Shown here piece by piece: positions 9,090-18,232 of a stretch of DNA of 64,000 bases (positions are counted from its first letter, which is position 1; each line of letters opens with the position of its first letter). This DNA comes from Psychrobacillus antarcticus (GTDB lineage Bacteria; Bacillota; Bacilli; Bacillales_A; Planococcaceae). The stretch lies in the NCBI RefSeq assembly GCF_029533155.1, contig NZ_JAIZDB010000016.1, positions 1 to 64,000 on the forward strand. Reading direction: 5' to 3'. Under the pieces are notes generated by a model. The model was not told the DNA's origin. It made no database searches and was given only the letters and a program-made list of their open reading frames with translations. The translations under genes and the position numbers were made by a program.

Positions 9090-10673
9090 TTACTTTTTAT
9101 ATACTGAGATTCCTTTAACATATGTCTCTTCTACTATTATATGTTCAATTTCTTCTGGTGATATTTCTAAAATATCTTTATTGAGAATGATAAAATCGGC
9201 TTGATAACCAGATTTTAATTGTCCAATACTTGGAATACGAGTGATTTGTTGTGCACCACGAGTATATAATTCAATAGCTGTTTCTACATCTATCTTTTCT
9301 GCTTGTCCAGTATCAGTACCATCATATGCCACTCTTGTTACAGCAGATTTTATACCTATAAAAGGATTCACTGGATCTGCCCATGCAGTAGCAGGTGCGT
9401 CAGAAGAAAATGCAACAGGTATACCTGCTTCTAGCATTTTATTAACAGGATAGGTTGTTTTTGTACGCTCGACTCCTAAATTCTTTAAATAACTTTCAAT
9501 TTCTGCATATAGAAATATAGGTTGTGGAACAAAAGCAATCCCCATTTCAGCAGCTCGTTCTATCGCTTGAGCGGTAGGCATGGCTGCATGTTCAATTCGA
9601 ATGGATGGGCCATCTTGTATCCAACTTTCCATTCCGTAAAACGTATTTACGATTAAATCTATCGCCTGTTCGCCCATTGCATGTACTACCAATTGAACAC
9701 CATGTTGTTTAGCATATTCCATAGCTTCCAATAGCTCATCTTCCGAAGTTGTTGCGATTCCGTAGTTATCTTCATCACCTAGAAATGACGGATTGATCCA
9801 AGCAGTTCTTCCTGATACACTTCCGTCTGCAAATAGTTTCACGCCACCAATATGAATAGGATTTTCACGATTAGTGTTTTCCTCATTTAAAATAGGATTC
9901 ACCTTTAAATCATGCCACATATAGTAAAGAACCACGTTATGCGTTAAACCTTTTTCTCTAGCTAGGGTATAGATATCTACATAGTCCATAGGTTTGTTGC
10001 TAGCCATTAAATCGGTGATTGATGTAATACCATGTGCATATAAAGACTTTGTAAGTTCAGCGAGTCTAGTAGCGTTCTCTTCCATAGAAAGCTGAGGCAT
10101 TTTATCTAGCACTAATAATCTAGCACTCTCTCGTAACACACCCGTTGGTTCCCCGTTCATGTCTCGATCGATTTTACCTCCTGCAGGATCAATTGTATGT
10201 TTATTTATTCCTGCGATTGCGAGTGCCTTACTATTTACAGAAATGATATGACCACATGTACGTGTTATGACAATTGGCTTATCTATAGAAACCTGATCTA
10301 AATCATGTCGATTAGGTGTACGTCCCTCTTCCAATTTCCCTTCATCGTAACCCCAACCTTCTATCCATTCTTCGTCAACCATTTTTGCTAATTCTTTTAT
10401 CATGTCCCCTATGGAGTATACTAATGGAGGAGTACATGCAATTTGTTTAGAAGAATTCGCTAGTAAAAGAGGGTGCATATGTGCATCGATAATTCCCGGT
10501 AGAACTCGGCGACTTTGTAAATCAATTATTTCCCCTTGAAAATCTTCCATTTCATCTTGGTCACCTATCCACTCAATTATTCCATTATGAATAATCATTG
10601 CATTCGCATATTTTTGGTTCGTATTAGACGTGAAAATTTTACCATTCTTAAACATTACTTTTGTCATTTCCAA
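9090..10673 (-). CDS. YtcJ-like amidohydrolase (Amidohydro_3)
   Basis: A 527-residue metal-dependent hydrolase of the YtcJ/exoenzyme-regulatory-protein family. The metal-binding HxH is in GIIDAHMHPLL (about residue 60), with further ligands in VVHAMGEQA and IEHAA and the late Asp in AFSSDAPAT. The best start is TTG at 10673, nine bases after GGAG; the in-frame ATG upstream has no ribosome binding site. It follows brnQ by 32 bp and is probably co-transcribed, suggesting hydrolysis of an N-acylated or amide compound tied to amino-acid import. The true substrate is unknown. Confidence 0.85.
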   Translation of the reverse strand: MEMTKVMFKNGKIFTSNTNQKYANAMIIHNGIIEWIGDQDEMEDFQGEIIDLQSRRVLPGIIDAHMHPLLLANSSKQIACTPPLVYSIGDMIKELAKMVDEEWIEGWGYDEGKLEEGRTPNRHDLDQVSIDKPIVITRTCGHIISVNSKALAIAGINKHTIDPAGGKIDRDMNGEPTGVLRESARLLVLDKMPQLSMEENATRLAELTKSLYAHGITSITDLMASNKPMDYVDIYTLAREKGLTHNVVLYYMWHDLKVNPILNEENTNRENPIHIGGVKLFADGSVSGRTAWINPSFLGDEDNYGIATTSEDELLEAMEYAKQHGVQLVVHAMGEQAIDLIVNTFYGMESWIQDGPSIRIEHAAMPTAQAIERAAEMGIAFVPQPIFLYAEIESYLKNLGVERTKTTYPVNKMLEAGIPVAFSSDAPATAWADPVNPFIGIKSAVTRVAYDGTDTGQAEKIDVETAIELYTRGAQQITRIPSIGQLKSGYQADFIILNKDILEISPEEIEHIIVEETYVKGISVYKK

Positions 10674-10705
10674 GGTATAAGTCTCCTTTGTCATGTTAAG
10701 ATAAA

Positions 10706-12025
10706 TTATTTTGCCTCTACAGAATGAATCGGATTAGAGGTTTTCCTTGTGTGAACATATTTATATAGAACGCTTCCAAATATAAATCCGATAATGGCTG
10801 GTACTAACCAACTAAAACCATTTGCACTTAACGGAAGTTTTGCTATCACATTAGTCAAAATTGGTATTGTTAACCCTAAAGAGTTTACAGTTTCAAAAAG
10901 ACTTACGATGAACGTTAATAATATTGCTCCTTGATAAGATCCTGGATTTGGAACAAATTTGCGAAAAGTTCCTAAAAATACTAATACAATGGCTACCGGA
11001 TATAGTGCAGTAAAGATCGGCATTGTATAAGTGACAATTGCACCAACGCCTGCTGAACCTATTACAATACCAACGACACAAACTATAGCTACCCATAAAC
11101 GATATCCTAGTTTGTTTTTGGTTAAGTCATTCAAGAAATCAGCGATTACAGCAATTACTCCGATAGCAGAAGTTAAGCAAGCTAGTGCAATTGCTACCGC
11201 CAGAGCAATGGAACCAAAGCTACCAAGTGAAATATCTATTAAACTGGATACTAAAGCAGTGTCTTCAATACCTTGTTCGAAAAAGCCACTTCCTGAAGCT
11301 CCAAGAAATAATAAACCCCCGTACACAACTAATAATCCTAAACCAGCGATTAGCGTTCCAGTTAAAGCCATTGAACGTGCTTGCTTTCCTTTATAACCAA
11401 AAGCCGCTATTGCTGCGATAAAAATAGGTGCACAAAAGATTCCAGTTACTACATCGCCCGTTTGATAAGCACTAATAAACGCATTAGAGAAAGCATTTTG
11501 TATTCCTGTTTCAACTGGTACACCAATTGGATCTAGAATACCCTTTCCAACAATAAACAATAGAATAATTACTAGCAAAGGTGTGAGTATTTTGCCTATT
11601 TTATCAATAACATTCGATTTATCCATAGCAAAATAAAAGCTGATAGCAAAAAATACAATAATTGTAACTAAAGAGGGGACCTTTGGAAATAACTGATGAA
11701 CCCCAAGCTCATGCGTTGTTGCAGACATTCGTGGAATAGTCACGAGCATTCCAATGCCAACCATCAATAATAAGTTAAAGACTTTATAAAACCAAGGACT
11801 AATGGGTCTAGTTAAATCCTCAAATTTCCCACCAGCATTTAGAATGGCAACCACCGCTAAAAGAGGAAAAACAATACCAGTAATACAAAAACCTATTAAT
11901 GCTAACACCCACTCAGTTCCCGAAACATTTCCAATGGAAGGTGGGAATATTAAATTTCCAGCACCAAAGAAAATTGCAAATAATGCAAACCCCACTAATA
12001 GACTGTGTTGAGTATATTTTTTCAT
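10706..12025 (-). CDS. brnQ: Branched-chain amino acid carrier BrnQ
   Basis: A 439-residue, twelve-helix LIV-cation symporter. The N-terminal signature FAIFFGAGNLIFPPSIG is typical of BrnQ, which imports Leu/Ile/Val with Na+ or H+. The ATG follows GAGGGGAAAAGAA. It is the first gene of a two-gene unit with the amidohydrolase, and a PAS-AAA-Fis regulator lies directly upstream on the same strand, the likely controller. Confidence 0.93.
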   Translation of the reverse strand: MKKYTQHSLLVGFALFAIFFGAGNLIFPPSIGNVSGTEWVLALIGFCITGIVFPLLAVVAILNAGGKFEDLTRPISPWFYKVFNLLLMVGIGMLVTIPRMSATTHELGVHQLFPKVPSLVTIIVFFAISFYFAMDKSNVIDKIGKILTPLLVIILLFIVGKGILDPIGVPVETGIQNAFSNAFISAYQTGDVVTGIFCAPIFIAAIAAFGYKGKQARSMALTGTLIAGLGLLVVYGGLLFLGASGSGFFEQGIEDTALVSSLIDISLGSFGSIALAVAIALACLTSAIGVIAVIADFLNDLTKNKLGYRLWVAIVCVVGIVIGSAGVGAIVTYTMPIFTALYPVAIVLVFLGTFRKFVPNPGSYQGAILLTFIVSLFETVNSLGLTIPILTNVIAKLPLSANGFSWLVPAIIGFIFGSVLYKYVHTRKTSNPIHSVEAK

Positions 12026-12119
12026 TTCTTTTCCCCTCTTTCTTTCTATTACTTATCTTCTTTCAATTGAAAGCCCTTACAAAAAAATAAAAATATAATA
12101 TTTTGTTTCTTTTATCTTA

Positions 12120-12175
12120 ATTAATAATTCAAAATAAAAAAAGGCGGTAAATTTTTCACCCCCTTCGTAAAAATA
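12120..12175 (-). terminator. Probable terminator of the PAS-AAA-Fis regulator
   Basis: On the minus strand an imperfect G/C-rich hairpin (GGGGGTG with ACCGCC) is followed by TTTTTTTATTTT just after the regulator's stop codon. The stem has one mismatch, so strength is uncertain. Confidence 0.5.
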
Positions 12176-12178
12176 TTT

Positions 12179-13573
12179 TTACCTCAATTCATATTTTTCC
12201 ATTTTATATTTTAATAATTGTTTAGAGAGACCTAACCTTCTAGCAGTTTCTGCAAGTTTTCCTCCGGTATTATTTAGCTCTTTCTCAATTAAACCTTTTT
12301 CATATTCCTCTACTTTATCTTTCAGATTAAATTTATTATCCGAGAGCGTTATTTTCTTCAATGCACTTGAGAAATCCCTTATTTTCGCTGGTATATCGCT
12401 TAAGTTAATTTCATTTGAGCTTGCAATATTATACGCAGTTTCTATAGCATTTTTTAGTTCTCTCACATTACCTGGCCAATTATATTGTTGAAAGGCATGG
12501 AGCACCTCATCATCCAATTTTTCAATTTTAATTTGCATGTGACGATTATAAAATTCGATATAATAATGAATAAGTGCTTCTATATCCTCTTTCCGTTCAG
12601 ATAATGGTGGTAAATCAAATTGAAAAACACTTAATCGGTAATACAAGTCTTCACGTAATAATTTGTCTTTCATTAATTTATCTGTATTTTCATTTGTTGC
12701 CGCTATTACTCGAATATTCAAATGAATATCCTGTTTTCCACCAACTCTTCGAATGAGTTTGTCTTCTATTACTCTCAATAATTTAGCTTGAAGTTTAATA
12801 TCTAAAGCACTAATTTCATCTAAAAAGATAGTGCCACCGTTTGCTTGCTCTAACATTCCAGTAATAGTAGGCGTTGCAGAAAGATGCTCTTTCTCCGTTC
12901 CAAATAATATATGTTCCAAAAAAGTTGGTGGAATTTCACTAGCATTTATAGAGATAAACGGTTGTGCATAGCGATTGCTTAGATTGTGAATAGACTGCGC
13001 CACAATTTCTTTACCCGTCCCCGTACCCCCATTTATCAATATTGTTGAATCGGTACTAGCAACTTTTTTTATTTTCCCCTTTATTTCATCCATTACATTA
13101 CTTTGCGAAATAAGATTATCGATTGTATATATGGTGTTGTTTTTTCGATATATTTTATGACTAGCAAATTGCTCGAGTAATTGTATATTTTCTTTTTGAT
13201 AGTAGTGTTTCGAAAACTCTATAGCTCCTATGATCGAGGTTCCATTATGAATAGGGAAGGTAGAACTTCTAGAAGTATATGTAAAGCCATTATTGGATGT
13301 TAGTTCTTGTTCGGTATTCCATATAGGTTCACCCGTTTTTATAACGGACATTAAAGTACTTTTTTCGATTGGTAAGTTTTTATAAAAGGATGTTACACTT
13401 TTTCTTAAAAACTCTTCTGGTTTGAGCCCAAGTTGCTTCAAAATATGTAAATCTGCTAAATCGTAGAAAATTGTTATCCCATGTTCATCAACAACTAACA
13501 CATTATCATACTCAGATAAATGTGCGGGTTCTTTTAAATTCATGCATTCATCAATCCTTTCCTGTGTTGACAT
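12179..13573 (-). CDS. PAS-AAA+-Fis enhancer-binding-type regulator lacking GAFTGA
   Basis: 464 residues with RocR-like architecture: PAS-type sensor (about 20-130), AAA+ domain with Walker A GGTGTGKE and Walker B GGTIFLDE, and a C-terminal Fis helix-turn-helix (LAETARRLGLSKQLLKYK). In sigma-54 activators the loop after LFG.EK reads GAFTGA; here it reads EHLSATPTITG, so the residues that contact sigma-54 are absent. No TGGCA-N-TGC promoter is visible ahead of brnQ. The protein may therefore act with the housekeeping sigma factor, as TyrR does, or have lost activation. It lies just upstream of brnQ and probably senses a related metabolite. Confidence 0.85.
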   Translation of the reverse strand: MSTQERIDECMNLKEPAHLSEYDNVLVVDEHGITIFYDLADLHILKQLGLKPEEFLRKSVTSFYKNLPIEKSTLMSVIKTGEPIWNTEQELTSNNGFTYTSRSSTFPIHNGTSIIGAIEFSKHYYQKENIQLLEQFASHKIYRKNNTIYTIDNLISQSNVMDEIKGKIKKVASTDSTILINGGTGTGKEIVAQSIHNLSNRYAQPFISINASEIPPTFLEHILFGTEKEHLSATPTITGMLEQANGGTIFLDEISALDIKLQAKLLRVIEDKLIRRVGGKQDIHLNIRVIAATNENTDKLMKDKLLREDLYYRLSVFQFDLPPLSERKEDIEALIHYYIEFYNRHMQIKIEKLDDEVLHAFQQYNWPGNVRELKNAIETAYNIASSNEINLSDIPAKIRDFSSALKKITLSDNKFNLKDKVEEYEKGLIEKELNNTGGKLAETARRLGLSKQLLKYKMEKYELR

Positions 13574-13888
13574 ACCAAATCTGCTATTTTATATTGTTTT
13601 TTTCTTGTTCCTATTGTAGGTTTTGCATTTCTTAACTCCCTCTTAATATCCTCTTCAGATAATCTTTTTACGTAATACACATATTTTTTTGATATTCCGT
13701 AAAGTTTTCAGATGCATTATCTTATGATGAAGTACTTCCATTCTAATAACGGTCCACCCTGGAATCCTCTTTTGAGTATTACTATTCTACATTAAACAAT
13801 TCCTTTATATCACACTTCTCTTAAACTAACCCGTTGCAACAAGAAAAAGTGCTCTACTTCTTCTTGAAGTAAAACACCTATCAGTTCA
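13574..13888. other. Gap with terminator and repeat trace
   Basis: No intact gene. The minus strand at about 13575-13740 reads as a short frameshifted coding-like stretch (RLSEEDIKRELRNAK) that I cannot assign. At 13821-13838 there is a weak copy of the AACTAAC...GTT intergenic repeat seen elsewhere, followed by the GNAT gene's terminator. Confidence 0.4.
13843..13878 (-). terminator. Terminator of the GNAT gene
   Basis: GTGTTTTACTTC and GAAGTAGAGCAC on the minus strand form a hairpin with wobble/mismatch positions and are followed by TTTTTCTTG, a few bases after the acetyltransferase stop. Confidence 0.65.
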
Positions 13889-14404
13889 TCAGGACGAAAT
13901 ATTCAATGCATAATAAACGAATTTGAGCCTCCGACCATTCATTTCGAATTCTTCCCTACTAGTACCTATTCTCTCAAATCCATTTTTCTCCAAAACTCTT
14001 TGTGATGCTATGTTATTTGTTGTTGTTTTAGCTTTAATCTGTTTTACGCCTTCGTCAGTCACTGTTTCTACTAATAGTTTTAATGCTTTTTTAGCAATTC
14101 CTTTACCAGTGTGTGCTTGTCCCACCCTATATCCTAGGTAACCGATTTTATCAGATTCATCCATATCCACTAGATTTATTCTTCCTACAATTGAGCTATT
14201 ATGATCTTTAATTAAATAGAAACATGAACCTCCAATTACTTGTTCTTCAAGTAGAGTTTCATGTCTTTTTTTAAAAGTCTCAGGGTTATAGTATCCATCT
14301 CCACGCGTCGGTACCATTTCCTCGAAAAAAGTTCTGTTTCCAAGTTCAAAATTATACAAATCTTCTGCGTCTGTAACAAGTAACTTTTCAATAAATATAT
14401 CCAT
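13889..14404 (-). CDS. GNAT N-acetyltransferase (RimJ/RimL-like)
   Basis: About 171 residues with the GNAT acetyl-CoA site (YRVGQAHTGKGIAKKAL, about residues 95-112) and the late NIASQRVLEKNGFERIG motif typical of RimJ/RimL-type enzymes that acetylate N-terminal amines or small-molecule amines. Two ATG starts are possible; I prefer 14404 (MDIFIEKLL), with only a weak GGCGG upstream. It stands alone with its own terminator. The substrate is not evident. Confidence 0.85.
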   Translation of the reverse strand: MDIFIEKLLVTDAEDLYNFELGNRTFFEEMVPTRGDGYYNPETFKKRHETLLEEQVIGGSCFYLIKDHNSSIVGRINLVDMDESDKIGYLGYRVGQAHTGKGIAKKALKLLVETVTDEGVKQIKAKTTTNNIASQRVLEKNGFERIGTSREEFEMNGRRLKFVYYALNISS

Positions 14405-14521
14405 TTGTACAACCGCCATTCAATTTTAATAGGTTTCTACTTTATATTTAAAGTCTTTTGTTGTGTTCAACATATAATCTTGCCATTCAAAAAGAAAAAG
14501 TAAACTTAAGATAAATGAATT

Positions 14522-15298
14522 TTAATTAAAGGGACTGTTTTTTTGTAGTTTCATAATATATTTTAATGCATCATGGGTATCGCTAAAAGTCACTATATTA
14601 CTTAACGTTCCAATTCTAACTGCCAATTTAGGTTTAATACCAACTATAATGCATTGGACTCCTAATAATTTTAAACATTCGTGTAATTTTTGAAGCGTTT
14701 GCCTTACACTGTCATCAAAATTATTTATCCCACTGAGACTAACAATAACAAATTCTATACCTTTAGAGATACATTCCTCTAATACAACTGGTATTATTGT
14801 TTCTCCTCGAACCACATCAAATTCCCCTATAAGGGTAAGAGCTATCGTATTATCCCAAATATTAAGTATTGGAGTAGATAATTCACTGACTTTTTCCTCC
14901 AATCTCTTTGCTTCATCCGCTTGGCTAGTAACATCCATGAGCATTACCATGTAGCCTTTGACCTCCTGATTTTGGTCCTCTATGCATTTTATTGGAGTTA
15001 TTACGATATCAGCTATAAAGTTGTTTTTAATATTAATCCTTGCTCTATGGCCTTTCTTTAATCCTGACATTACTTGATGTTGGTGTGCAGGTTCTTTGTG
15101 AAAGACATCCATACTCAAGCCAATTAAATCATCTGAATTGGAAAATCCATATAAACGAGCAATTGAATTAAGTGATTGTCTAGCGTATGAATTTAACCAA
15201 ATAACTTTATAGTCTGTATCCGCAATAATAATATTTTCGCCAATACTATCTAAAGCATCTGTGCCATCTATATTTAAGGGTAATAACCGATTGTTCAC
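14522..15298 (-). CDS. PAS-STAS signalling protein (RsbR-like)
   Basis: About 258 residues: an N-terminal PAS domain (about 10-130, IIIADTDYKVIWLNSYA) and a C-terminal STAS domain (about 150-250) with the loop VSLSGINNFDDS where RsbR/RsbS proteins carry a phosphorylatable Ser/Thr. Such proteins feed stressosome or anti-anti-sigma pathways. The start is GTG at 15298, directly after AGGTGGGGAAATT; the upstream in-frame ATG has no binding site. No kinase or phosphatase partner is next to it, so the output is unknown. Confidence 0.82.
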   Translation of the reverse strand: MNNRLLPLNIDGTDALDSIGENIIIADTDYKVIWLNSYARQSLNSIARLYGFSNSDDLIGLSMDVFHKEPAHQHQVMSGLKKGHRARINIKNNFIADIVITPIKCIEDQNQEVKGYMVMLMDVTSQADEAKRLEEKVSELSTPILNIWDNTIALTLIGEFDVVRGETIIPVVLEECISKGIEFVIVSLSGINNFDDSVRQTLQKLHECLKLLGVQCIIVGIKPKLAVRIGTLSNIVTFSDTHDALKYIMKLQKNSPFN

Positions 15299-15405
15299 AA
15301 TTTCCCCACCTTTTTTTAAAATATAACTCATTATATACCTATTTATTGAGCCGCCGTTAATTTAACGTCATTGATCTAAGCTATCTAGAATAGAGGTGAC
15401 ATAAC

Positions 15406-15798
15406 ATGTTTTATTATTTATCTCATCAAGATAATAACGAACGACCAACATTAGGTCTGGTATGTGGTGATCGATATAGTCTAATAATAGATTCTGGTAG
15501 TTCACCTCAGCATGCTAAGGGCTTTTTACTAGAGATCGTGAAACTAAATGTCCCATCAGTTAAATATGTTGCTATAACCCATGCACTTTGGGATCATTTC
15601 CTAGAAATGAATGAATTTGATGCAACTGTCATATTTAATAGTCAAACAAACGAAATGATAAAAGAATGGCAAACTTTATCCTATGACGATAGTTCACTTC
15701 AAAGCTATGTGAATACTAATCTAATGACTGCTATGTGTATGAAAATTGTACAAGTTGATATGCCAAACAGGGATAGTACTTACATAAATAATTCTTGA
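15406..15798 (+). pseudogene. Truncated metallo-beta-lactamase-fold hydrolase
   Basis: 130 residues match only the first half of an MBL-fold hydrolase (GLVCGDRYSLIIDSGSS then a YVAITHALWDHF motif). The metal motif should read THxHxDH; the second His is replaced (THALWDH), and the C-terminal half with the remaining metal ligands is missing. It is therefore unlikely to be an active enzyme. The reading frame stays open, so a short product is possible. Its stop codon overlaps the TTGACA box of the next gene's promoter. Confidence 0.75.
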
Positions 15799-15823
15799 CA
15801 ATATTCAGAATAATTAGTACTCT
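15795..15823 (+). promoter_or_regulatory. Probable promoter for the leader ORF-MFS transcript
   Basis: A perfect -35 TTGACA (15795-15800) is followed after 17 bp by TACTCT (15818-15823), a weak -10. The transcript would begin just upstream of the short leader ORF. Confidence 0.45.
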
Positions 15824-15854
15824 GAGTTAATTAATCGTAAAGGGAGAGATACAT

Positions 15855-15908
15855 ATGCATAGAAAAACACTGACTTCTTCATTCAAATTGGAGGGCATGT
15901 TGGTTTAA
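15855..15908 (+). CDS. 17-residue leader peptide upstream of the MFS efflux gene
   Basis: The ATG at 15855 follows AAGGGAGAGATACAT and encodes MHRKTLTSSFKLEGMLV before TAA. It ends nine bases before an RNA hairpin that masks the ribosome binding site of the next gene. A short translated ORF followed by such a hairpin is the arrangement of translational attenuators controlling ribosome-targeting antibiotic resistance genes (tet(L), erm, cat). Existence and translation of the peptide are inferred from sequence alone. Confidence 0.6.
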   Translation: MHRKTLTSSFKLEGMLV

Positions 15909-15958
15909 TAATATGATCTCCGATTTGATTCAAACCAGAATCATCTAAATCGGAGGAA
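15885..15958 (+). promoter_or_regulatory. Mutually exclusive RNA hairpins controlling the MFS ribosome binding site
   Basis: Segment 2 (CTCCGATTT, 15918-15926) pairs perfectly with segment 3 (AAATCGGAG, 15947-15955), extended by GATTC/GAATC (15927-15931 with 15938-15942). Segment 3 contains the start of the Shine-Dalgarno GGAGGAA. Segment 1 (AAATTGGAG, 15885-15893, inside the leader ORF) can pair with the same segment 2 with one G-U pair. Pairing 1:2 leaves the ribosome binding site free and 2:3 masks it. A ribosome paused near the leader stop would also cover segment 2. Confidence 0.65.
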
Positions 15959-15963
15959 TTATA

Positions 15964-17160
15964 GTGAGCATTCAAAGTTTTTATTACACAATCACAAGTT
16001 CTAGATCGTTTTTTATTCAAATGGTATTCACATTAAATGCTATTTATTATGTAACGCAAGCAGATTTAAATGCTTTGGAACTAGTTCTAATTGGCACAAT
16101 CATGGAAGTTTCCGTCCTATTATTTGAAATGCCAACGGGCTTGTATGCAGATCACTATGGACGTAAACGTTCTCTTGCACTGGGCACAGTTATTATTGGT
16201 TTGGCTCATGTACTTGAAGGGAGTACGCCAGAATTTTGGGCGATTGCTTTCGCTTCTGCGATGTGGGGAGTTGGTTGGACCTTCATAAGTGGAGCTGAAC
16301 AAGCATGGATTGCGGATGAGTTAGATGGCGAAAACTTAGAAACCACTTTCCTTCGTGGTTCACAATTTTCATCTTTTGCACGTTTTGTAGCAATTTTGGC
16401 CAGTGTGGCGATTGCGGCATTTTGGTCGTTGCAAACGGTTATTATAATTGCAGGTGTCATGCTGATTGCTCTTGCAATCTGGACATTCATTAGGTTACCT
16501 GAAACCAAATTTGTTAAAATAACTCGTGAAAAAGGTGTCTCGGGTGTCACTCATATGGTTACTACCATCAAGGTTGGGCTATCACAAATTCGCGGGAACA
16601 CTATTCTAGTTAGCATAGCGGTTATTACGTTATTTTGGGGACTTGCCAGCGAAGGATTCGATCGTTTATATGGTGCCCATTTCATTACAGACTTTCATTT
16701 GTCGGAAAATGAGTCCATCTATTGGTTCGGTGCTTTTTATGCTGTTGCATTTTTACTTAATATTGTCGTACTACGTTTTATTGAGAAAAATGTGAAAGGT
16801 CGCTATGCAAATGTGCTTTTGATTACAAATACGGTGTTGCTAGGAACGATGATTATTTTCGCATGGACAGGTCATTTCTGGGTAGCTGTGGCGATGTATT
16901 GGGTGACAAGTGCACTGAGAAATGTAAACTATCCATTAATGAGCATCATTACAAATGAACAAATTGAATCGAAAGGTCGAGCAACAACACTTTCCATGTT
17001 CGGGCAACTTGATGCTTTTGGCCAAATTGTTGGAGGCCCAATAGTAGGATTGTTAGCATTATTCACAACAATTGCAGGAGGCATCTCTGCATCTGCATTC
17101 CTAATTTTACCCGCTCTTTATTTCTTGTGGCGAATGAAACGAAAAATGGTTCTTTCATAA
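15964..17160 (+). CDS. MFS drug-efflux-type transporter (DHA3-like)
   Basis: 398 residues, about twelve membrane helices, with the MFS loop 2-3 motif GLYADHYGRKRS (about residues 58-69). It resembles DHA3-type multidrug/macrolide/tetracycline exporters; the substrate is not known. The start is GTG at 15964 after CGGAGGAATTATA. This binding site lies in the 3' arm of a hairpin preceded by a 17-codon leader ORF, pointing to translational control. A hairpin terminator follows the stop. Confidence 0.85.
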   Translation: MSIQSFYYTITSSRSFFIQMVFTLNAIYYVTQADLNALELVLIGTIMEVSVLLFEMPTGLYADHYGRKRSLALGTVIIGLAHVLEGSTPEFWAIAFASAMWGVGWTFISGAEQAWIADELDGENLETTFLRGSQFSSFARFVAILASVAIAAFWSLQTVIIIAGVMLIALAIWTFIRLPETKFVKITREKGVSGVTHMVTTIKVGLSQIRGNTILVSIAVITLFWGLASEGFDRLYGAHFITDFHLSENESIYWFGAFYAVAFLLNIVVLRFIEKNVKGRYANVLLITNTVLLGTMIIFAWTGHFWVAVAMYWVTSALRNVNYPLMSIITNEQIESKGRATTLSMFGQLDAFGQIVGGPIVGLLALFTTIAGGISASAFLILPALYFLWRMKRKMVLS

Positions 17161-17166
17161 TTTTTT

Positions 17167-17201
17167 AGTACTTGGTGCGAATGATCATCAGGTACTTTTT
17201 T
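17167..17201 (+). terminator. Terminator of the MFS gene
   Basis: AGTACTTGGTG pairs (two G-U) with CATCAGGTACT and is followed by TTTTTT, immediately after the transporter stop codon. Confidence 0.8.
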
Positions 17202-17340
17202 GATTTGATACCAGAGATAAGAGCTACTCTGTTAGTGAAAGTAAAACAAAATATGAAAAATTAGAGTGTCTTCCTTATTGAACTATACTAATGTGTTAGT
17301 TCAATAAAAAAAGGCTTTACTCCTCCTTGAAGTAAAGTTA

Positions 17341-18167
17341 GTAATAGGTAAGCCTTTGAAGTTATCTCCAGCTTTTCCCCTACTCCGCACGGAACGTGAC
17401 AGTTTCCCGTCATTCCGCGTTTCATCTAGCGATGGTTTTAGTCATTATAAGTTTCAAGTTACTCTTCCTCGAAGAGCTTGCACTGTGGCATTATTCTACT
17501 AGGAGATGATGTTCCCACGTTCTTACCAGACCGGTGCAATGCACGGCTGAAAAATAATTATTACCGACCGCTAGACTTGGGGCTGTTCCTCCACCTCGAT
17601 TACAGAGGTTTCACGGGTCGTACCCCTACCCTCATAAGGCTTATAGCAACCGTTTCGGGTGACAGCTCTTGAAACAATGTTCCTTAGTACCTTACAACGT
17701 AGCTATACATGCTAAACGTAGGTGCTTCCTTTAAGCCTGTGAACTGGATACCGCCATTGTTCGGTATAGTGTATTTCAGAGGGTGCATTTTTACTTTACA
17801 CCGTTCACCCCATCATTGGATGGTACACAAGTTTCCTCCTGTTCTAACTTTAGACCCGTACCTACGGAAGTTCGTCAGTTCCTTTATGTAGGAACTATTC
17901 TCACCATATTTAGTTTTTTCAGCCATGCGATCTATCCTTCGGCATACCTTCTACATAAGGATGGCTTCAGCCTAGTTCAACCGAATGTACCTGTGCTTCA
18001 CACCCCATGACCAGTCAATCAGGACGCATGCAGGAGTATTGATGGGATAGTTTCAGGAAACATGGCTCCGTCATTCCTATCCTCCGTTGTAAAGTTGAAA
18101 TTTATTTATATAAATCTCCTGTATTTTCACGCCAGAAGGCGCTTATAACAGAACTTGTCGCGCGCAC
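17341..18167 (-). mobile_element. ORF-less group II intron (copy A, apparently full length)
   Basis: Read on the minus strand it begins GTGCGCGCGACAAG at 18167, fitting the GUGYG 5' consensus. It ends with a domain V-like hairpin (GCGGAATGAC, loop, GTCACGTTCCGTGC at about 17390-17430), a domain VI-like stem and the 3' end CTATTAC at 17341. At about 827 nt it contains no reverse transcriptase ORF. Copies B and C share both ends. Flanking bases are CAACTAACGG before and TAACTTTAC after. Open reading frames on the plus strand here are spurious. Confidence 0.8.
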
Positions 18168-18232
18168 CCGTTAGTTGAAGAAAGAAATATGCTTACTGAT
18201 TAATTTGTTATAAGCAATAGTTATGAAAAAAA

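Noticed and set aside
12026-12178. Possible sigma-54 promoter ahead of brnQ
   Set aside because: No TGGCAC-N5-TTGC match was found; AT-rich tracts only.
17478-18010. Overlapping plus-strand ORFs of 60-75 codons
   Set aside because: They lie in the structured group II intron copy A, read against its strand and match no protein pattern.
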